From NCBI GenBank assembly GCA_900553635.1, contig USDU01000102.1, positions 1-8,358 on the forward strand: DNA of 8,358 bases, in the 5' to 3' direction. Both the position numbers and the translations under genes were made by a program. Positions 6,033-8,358 of the stretch are shown one piece after another. The stretch's first letter is position 1; the number at the start of each line of letters is the position of its first letter. Below the pieces are notes generated by a model. That model did no database searches and was not told the DNA's origin. It saw only the letters and a list, made by a program, of their open reading frames with translations. The stretch is from an uncultured Lachnospiraceae bacterium. Its GTDB lineage: Bacteria > Bacillota_A > Clostridia > Lachnospirales > Lachnospiraceae.

Positions 6033-6979
6033 TAGAATGGCAGGAATTCCGGGATGATATGCTCTTCTGGAAATGGAGCAACAAGGAGATTAAGAAAGGA
6101 AGCCGGCTGATTATCCGTCCGGGCCAGGACGCGATTTTCCTCTACAACGGCAAGGTAGAGGGTATCTTCCGGGACGAGGGAAGCTACGACATTGAATCGG
6201 CGATCATTCCGTTCCTGTCTACCTTAAAGGGATTCAAGTTCGGTTTTAACAGCGGCCTGCGGGCGGAAGTGCTGTTTATCAATACCAAAGAGGTGCTGGT
6301 AAAATGGGGAACCAAGAGTCCGGTACTGATTCCGACACCGGGACTTCCGGGCGGTATGCCCATCCGGGCTTTCGGTACCTTCGCGTGTAAGGTATCCGAT
6401 TACGACGCTCTGATTGAAAAGGTAGCGGGCATCAAGCAGCAGTATTCTGTGGAGGATGTGCGGGAGCGCATCATCGGTATGCTGGATCAGCTTCTGATGA
6501 AATGGATTTCAAAGGAAGGCAAAGATATGTTCAATCTTCAGGCCAACGCGGACGCCATTGGCCGTGGTATCCGGGAGGATTTGGACATGGAGATGAGTAA
6601 GATTGGTATCAGCATTGCCAGCTTCGCGATTTCCAGCTTCAACTATCCGGAGGAAGTCCAGAAGATGGCTGAGAAGGCGGCGGCCCAGCGCATGATTGGT
6701 GATGTGGGACGCTTCCAGCAGGTAGCCATGGGCGAGGCGATGGCTAAAGGTCAGGGCGGCGGAACCGCTTCCGATATGGCCGGTATGGCCATGGGAATGG
6801 CCATGGGCCAGCAGATGGCGTCTCAGATGGCACAGGCCATGAACGGCGGCGCACAGCAGACCGCGGTTCCGAATCAGGGCGCGGCAGCAGGCGGCACAGC
6901 TCCGAATTTCTGTCCCAACTGTGGTACGAAGACCAATGGAGCGAATTTCTGCCCCAATTGCGGACAGAAGCTGGTATAA
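5999..6979 (+). CDS. ydjI: YdjI-like SPFH-domain protein with C-terminal zinc ribbon
   Basis: 326 residues, about the size of B. subtilis YdjI. The N-terminal two thirds (about 25-225) is an SPFH-like (stomatin/flotillin-type) domain: GSRLIIRPGQDAIFLYNGKV, then VLFINTKEVLVKWGT, the PIRAFGTFACKVSDY strand region and ANADAIGRGIREDLDMEMSK with GISIASFAISSFNYPEEV. A Met/Gly/Ala-rich linker (about 243-299) leads to a zinc ribbon, FCPNCGTK and FCPNCGQK, with C305, C308, C318 and C321. There is no transmembrane helix, so membrane contact would come through partners. Family knowledge: YdjI binds PspA and helps bring it to the membrane in B. subtilis. The start at 5999 is well supported by GAGGAGG at 5985-5991 with a 7-nt gap, inside the end of the upstream gene, implying coupled expression. 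Databases often label such proteins as virion core proteins; that label is misleading here. Confidence 0.87.
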   Translation: MGLFSGQFANVVEWQEFRDDMLFWKWSNKEIKKGSRLIIRPGQDAIFLYNGKVEGIFRDEGSYDIESAIIPFLSTLKGFKFGFNSGLRAEVLFINTKEVLVKWGTKSPVLIPTPGLPGGMPIRAFGTFACKVSDYDALIEKVAGIKQQYSVEDVRERIIGMLDQLLMKWISKEGKDMFNLQANADAIGRGIREDLDMEMSKIGISIASFAISSFNYPEEVQKMAEKAAAQRMIGDVGRFQQVAMGEAMAKGQGGGTASDMAGMAMGMAMGQQMASQMAQAMNGGAQQTAVPNQGAAAGGTAPNFCPNCGTKTNGANFCPNCGQKLV

Positions 6980-7018
6980 AAGGGCGGAATGTAACGAGAC
7001 AGGGAGATAAAGAGAGTT

Positions 7019-8358
7019 ATGAGTAGTTATGATCTTTTGAACCCGGAACAAAAAGAAGCGGTGCTTCATACCGAAGGACCGCTTCTGATTTTGGCGGGAG
7101 CCGGTTCCGGCAAGACCCGTGTGCTGACGCACCGGGTGGCATATCTGATAGAGCAGGGTGTTGCGCCCTGGAATATTCTGGCTATTACTTTTACCAATAA
7201 GGCGGCAGGGGAGATGCGGGAACGCGTAGACAAGCTGGTGGGCCTTGGCAGCGACAGTATCTGGGTCAGTACCTTCCATTCCACCTGTGTGCGGATTCTG
7301 CGGCGCTATATCGATCGGCTAGGCTATGACACCTCATTTTCCATCTACGATACAGATGACCAGAAGTCGGTGATGAAGGAGGTCTGCAAAAAGCTGCAGA
7401 TCGACACGAAGATCTATAAAGAAAGGATGCTTCTCGGCGCTATTTCCCATGCAAAGGATGAGCTGATGAATCCGGTGCAGATGCAGCTGGATGCGGGCAG
7501 CGACTGGAATCAGCAGAAGATCGCCGGGGTCTATGCGGAATACCAGGCTCAGCTTCATAAGAATAACGCGCTGGATTTCGACGATCTGATTATGAAGACT
7601 GTGGAGTTGTTCCAGAACTGTCCGGATGTGCTGGATTTTTATCAGGAGCGGTTCCGCTATATCATGGTGGACGAGTATCAGGATACCAATACAGCCCAGT
7701 TTAAGCTGGTAAGCCTGTTGGCGGCAAAGTATCAGAATCTCTGTGTGGTGGGTGACGACGATCAGTCTATTTACCGGTTTCGTGGCGCGAATATCATGAA
7801 TATCCTGAACTTTGAGCAGGTGTTTCCGGACGCGAAGGTCATCAAGCTGGAGCAGAACTACCGTTCCACCAGCAATATTCTGAACGCGGCCAACGAGGTC
7901 ATTCACCATAACCAGGGTCGGAAGGACAAGCGGCTGTGGACGGATAACGGTGCAGGCGTGCCGGTGCGCTTCCGGCAGTTCCAGAATGCCTTTGAGGAGG
8001 CGGAGCATGTCATTGGCAATATTACCAGCCATATCCAGAAGGAGGAGGCAGAGTATAAAGATCATGCGATCCTCTACCGCACCAACGCCCAGTCCCGCCT
8101 CTTTGAGGAAAAGCTGATTTACGCAAATATCCCCTATAAGATCATCGGCGGCGTCAATTTTTATGCCCGCAAGGAGATCAAGGATCTGCTGGCTTACTTA
8201 AAGACCGTGGACAATGGCCGTGACGAGGTGGCTGTGCGCCGCATCATCAACGTGCCCAAACGGGGCATCGGCGCGACAACTTTAAGCCATGTGGGTGAAT
8301 ATGCCGTGGCCAACGATATGGGCTTTTATGAGGCCCTTCTGAACGCGGAGCAGATTCC
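7019..8358 (+). CDS. pcrA: ATP-dependent DNA helicase PcrA/UvrD, N-terminal part
   Basis: The first 446 residues of a superfamily 1A helicase; the gene continues past the right edge. Motifs in order: Q motif LNPEQKEAV (7-15), Walker A AGAGSGKT (26-33), motif Ia ITFTNKAAGEM (56-66), STFHSTCVRILRR (84-96), DFDDL (186-190), Walker B VDEYQDT (217-223, with D218 and E219), motif III VVGDDDQSIYRFRGA (243-257) and motif IV LEQNYRST (277-284). The stretch to the edge (YKIIGGVNFYARKEIKDLLAYLK and VPKRGIGATTL) is the usual UvrD/PcrA/Rep pattern. Such enzymes unwind DNA 3' to 5' in nucleotide excision repair, remove stalled polymerases and clear recombinase. PcrA is favoured because this is a Firmicute-type genome, but Rep-like paralogues cannot be excluded without the C-terminus. 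The ATG at 7019 is the first start after an in-frame stop at 6992-6994; AGGGAG at 7001-7006 is rather distant (12 nt). No terminator separates it from the ydjI-like gene 39 nt upstream. Confidence 0.93.
   Translation, partial: MSSYDLLNPEQKEAVLHTEGPLLILAGAGSGKTRVLTHRVAYLIEQGVAPWNILAITFTNKAAGEMRERVDKLVGLGSDSIWVSTFHSTCVRILRRYIDRLGYDTSFSIYDTDDQKSVMKEVCKKLQIDTKIYKERMLLGAISHAKDELMNPVQMQLDAGSDWNQQKIAGVYAEYQAQLHKNNALDFDDLIMKTVELFQNCPDVLDFYQERFRYIMVDEYQDTNTAQFKLVSLLAAKYQNLCVVGDDDQSIYRFRGANIMNILNFEQVFPDAKVIKLEQNYRSTSNILNAANEVIHHNQGRKDKRLWTDNGAGVPVRFRQFQNAFEEAEHVIGNITSHIQKEEAEYKDHAILYRTNAQSRLFEEKLIYANIPYKIIGGVNFYARKEIKDLLAYLKTVDNGRDEVAVRRIINVPKRGIGATTLSHVGEYAVANDMGFYEALLNAEQI

Overview
The window reads as chromosomal DNA from a low-to-mid GC Gram-positive bacterium of the Clostridia, most probably a Lachnospiraceae-type gut anaerobe. 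This rests on family content (a DUF1836 regulator, a CdaR/PucR-type regulator, a membrane-anchored HtrA protease, a Bacillus-like PspA/zinc-ribbon/SPFH module), strong GGAGG ribosome binding sites and sigma-A-like promoters. No species can be named from the sequence alone. No transposase, phage gene, CRISPR array or rRNA is visible.

Layout: (1) 3-203 (+), the last part of a D-Ala-D-Ala carboxypeptidase, then a hairpin. (2) 450-1646 (+), an HtrA-type serine protease with an inverted repeat that covers its Shine-Dalgarno sequence. (3) 1647-1831, a convergent intergenic region with a 27-bp perfect hairpin (likely a two-way terminator) and three tandem 22-bp imperfect repeats. (4) 1832-2923 (-), a CdaR/PucR-family regulator. 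(5) 3124-3196 (+), tRNA-Thr(GGT) with its own promoter and terminator, divergent from the regulator. (6) 3343-3969 (-), a DUF1836 putative DNA-binding protein. (7) 4139-6979 (+), a compact operon: pspA, a double-zinc-ribbon membrane protein (YdjG-like) and an SPFH/zinc-ribbon protein (YdjI-like), the last two overlapping by 34 nt. (8) 7019-8358 (+), the first 446 residues of a PcrA/UvrD helicase that runs off the window.

Cell-envelope functions recur: cell-wall carboxypeptidase, surface protease/chaperone, and the PspA membrane-stress module. In Bacillus subtilis the corresponding pspA-ydjG-ydjH-ydjI genes form one membrane-stress complex; here ydjH has no counterpart between the other members. 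The pspA promoter looks sigma-A-like rather than of the SigW type known from B. subtilis. No terminator is visible between the ydjI-like gene and pcrA, so read-through is possible.

The window looks mostly like ordinary core genome. The parts most worth a second look are non-coding: the SD-masking inverted repeat before htrA, the hairpin plus tandem repeats after it, a palindrome inside the DUF1836 promoter, and an atypical T-loop in the tRNA.
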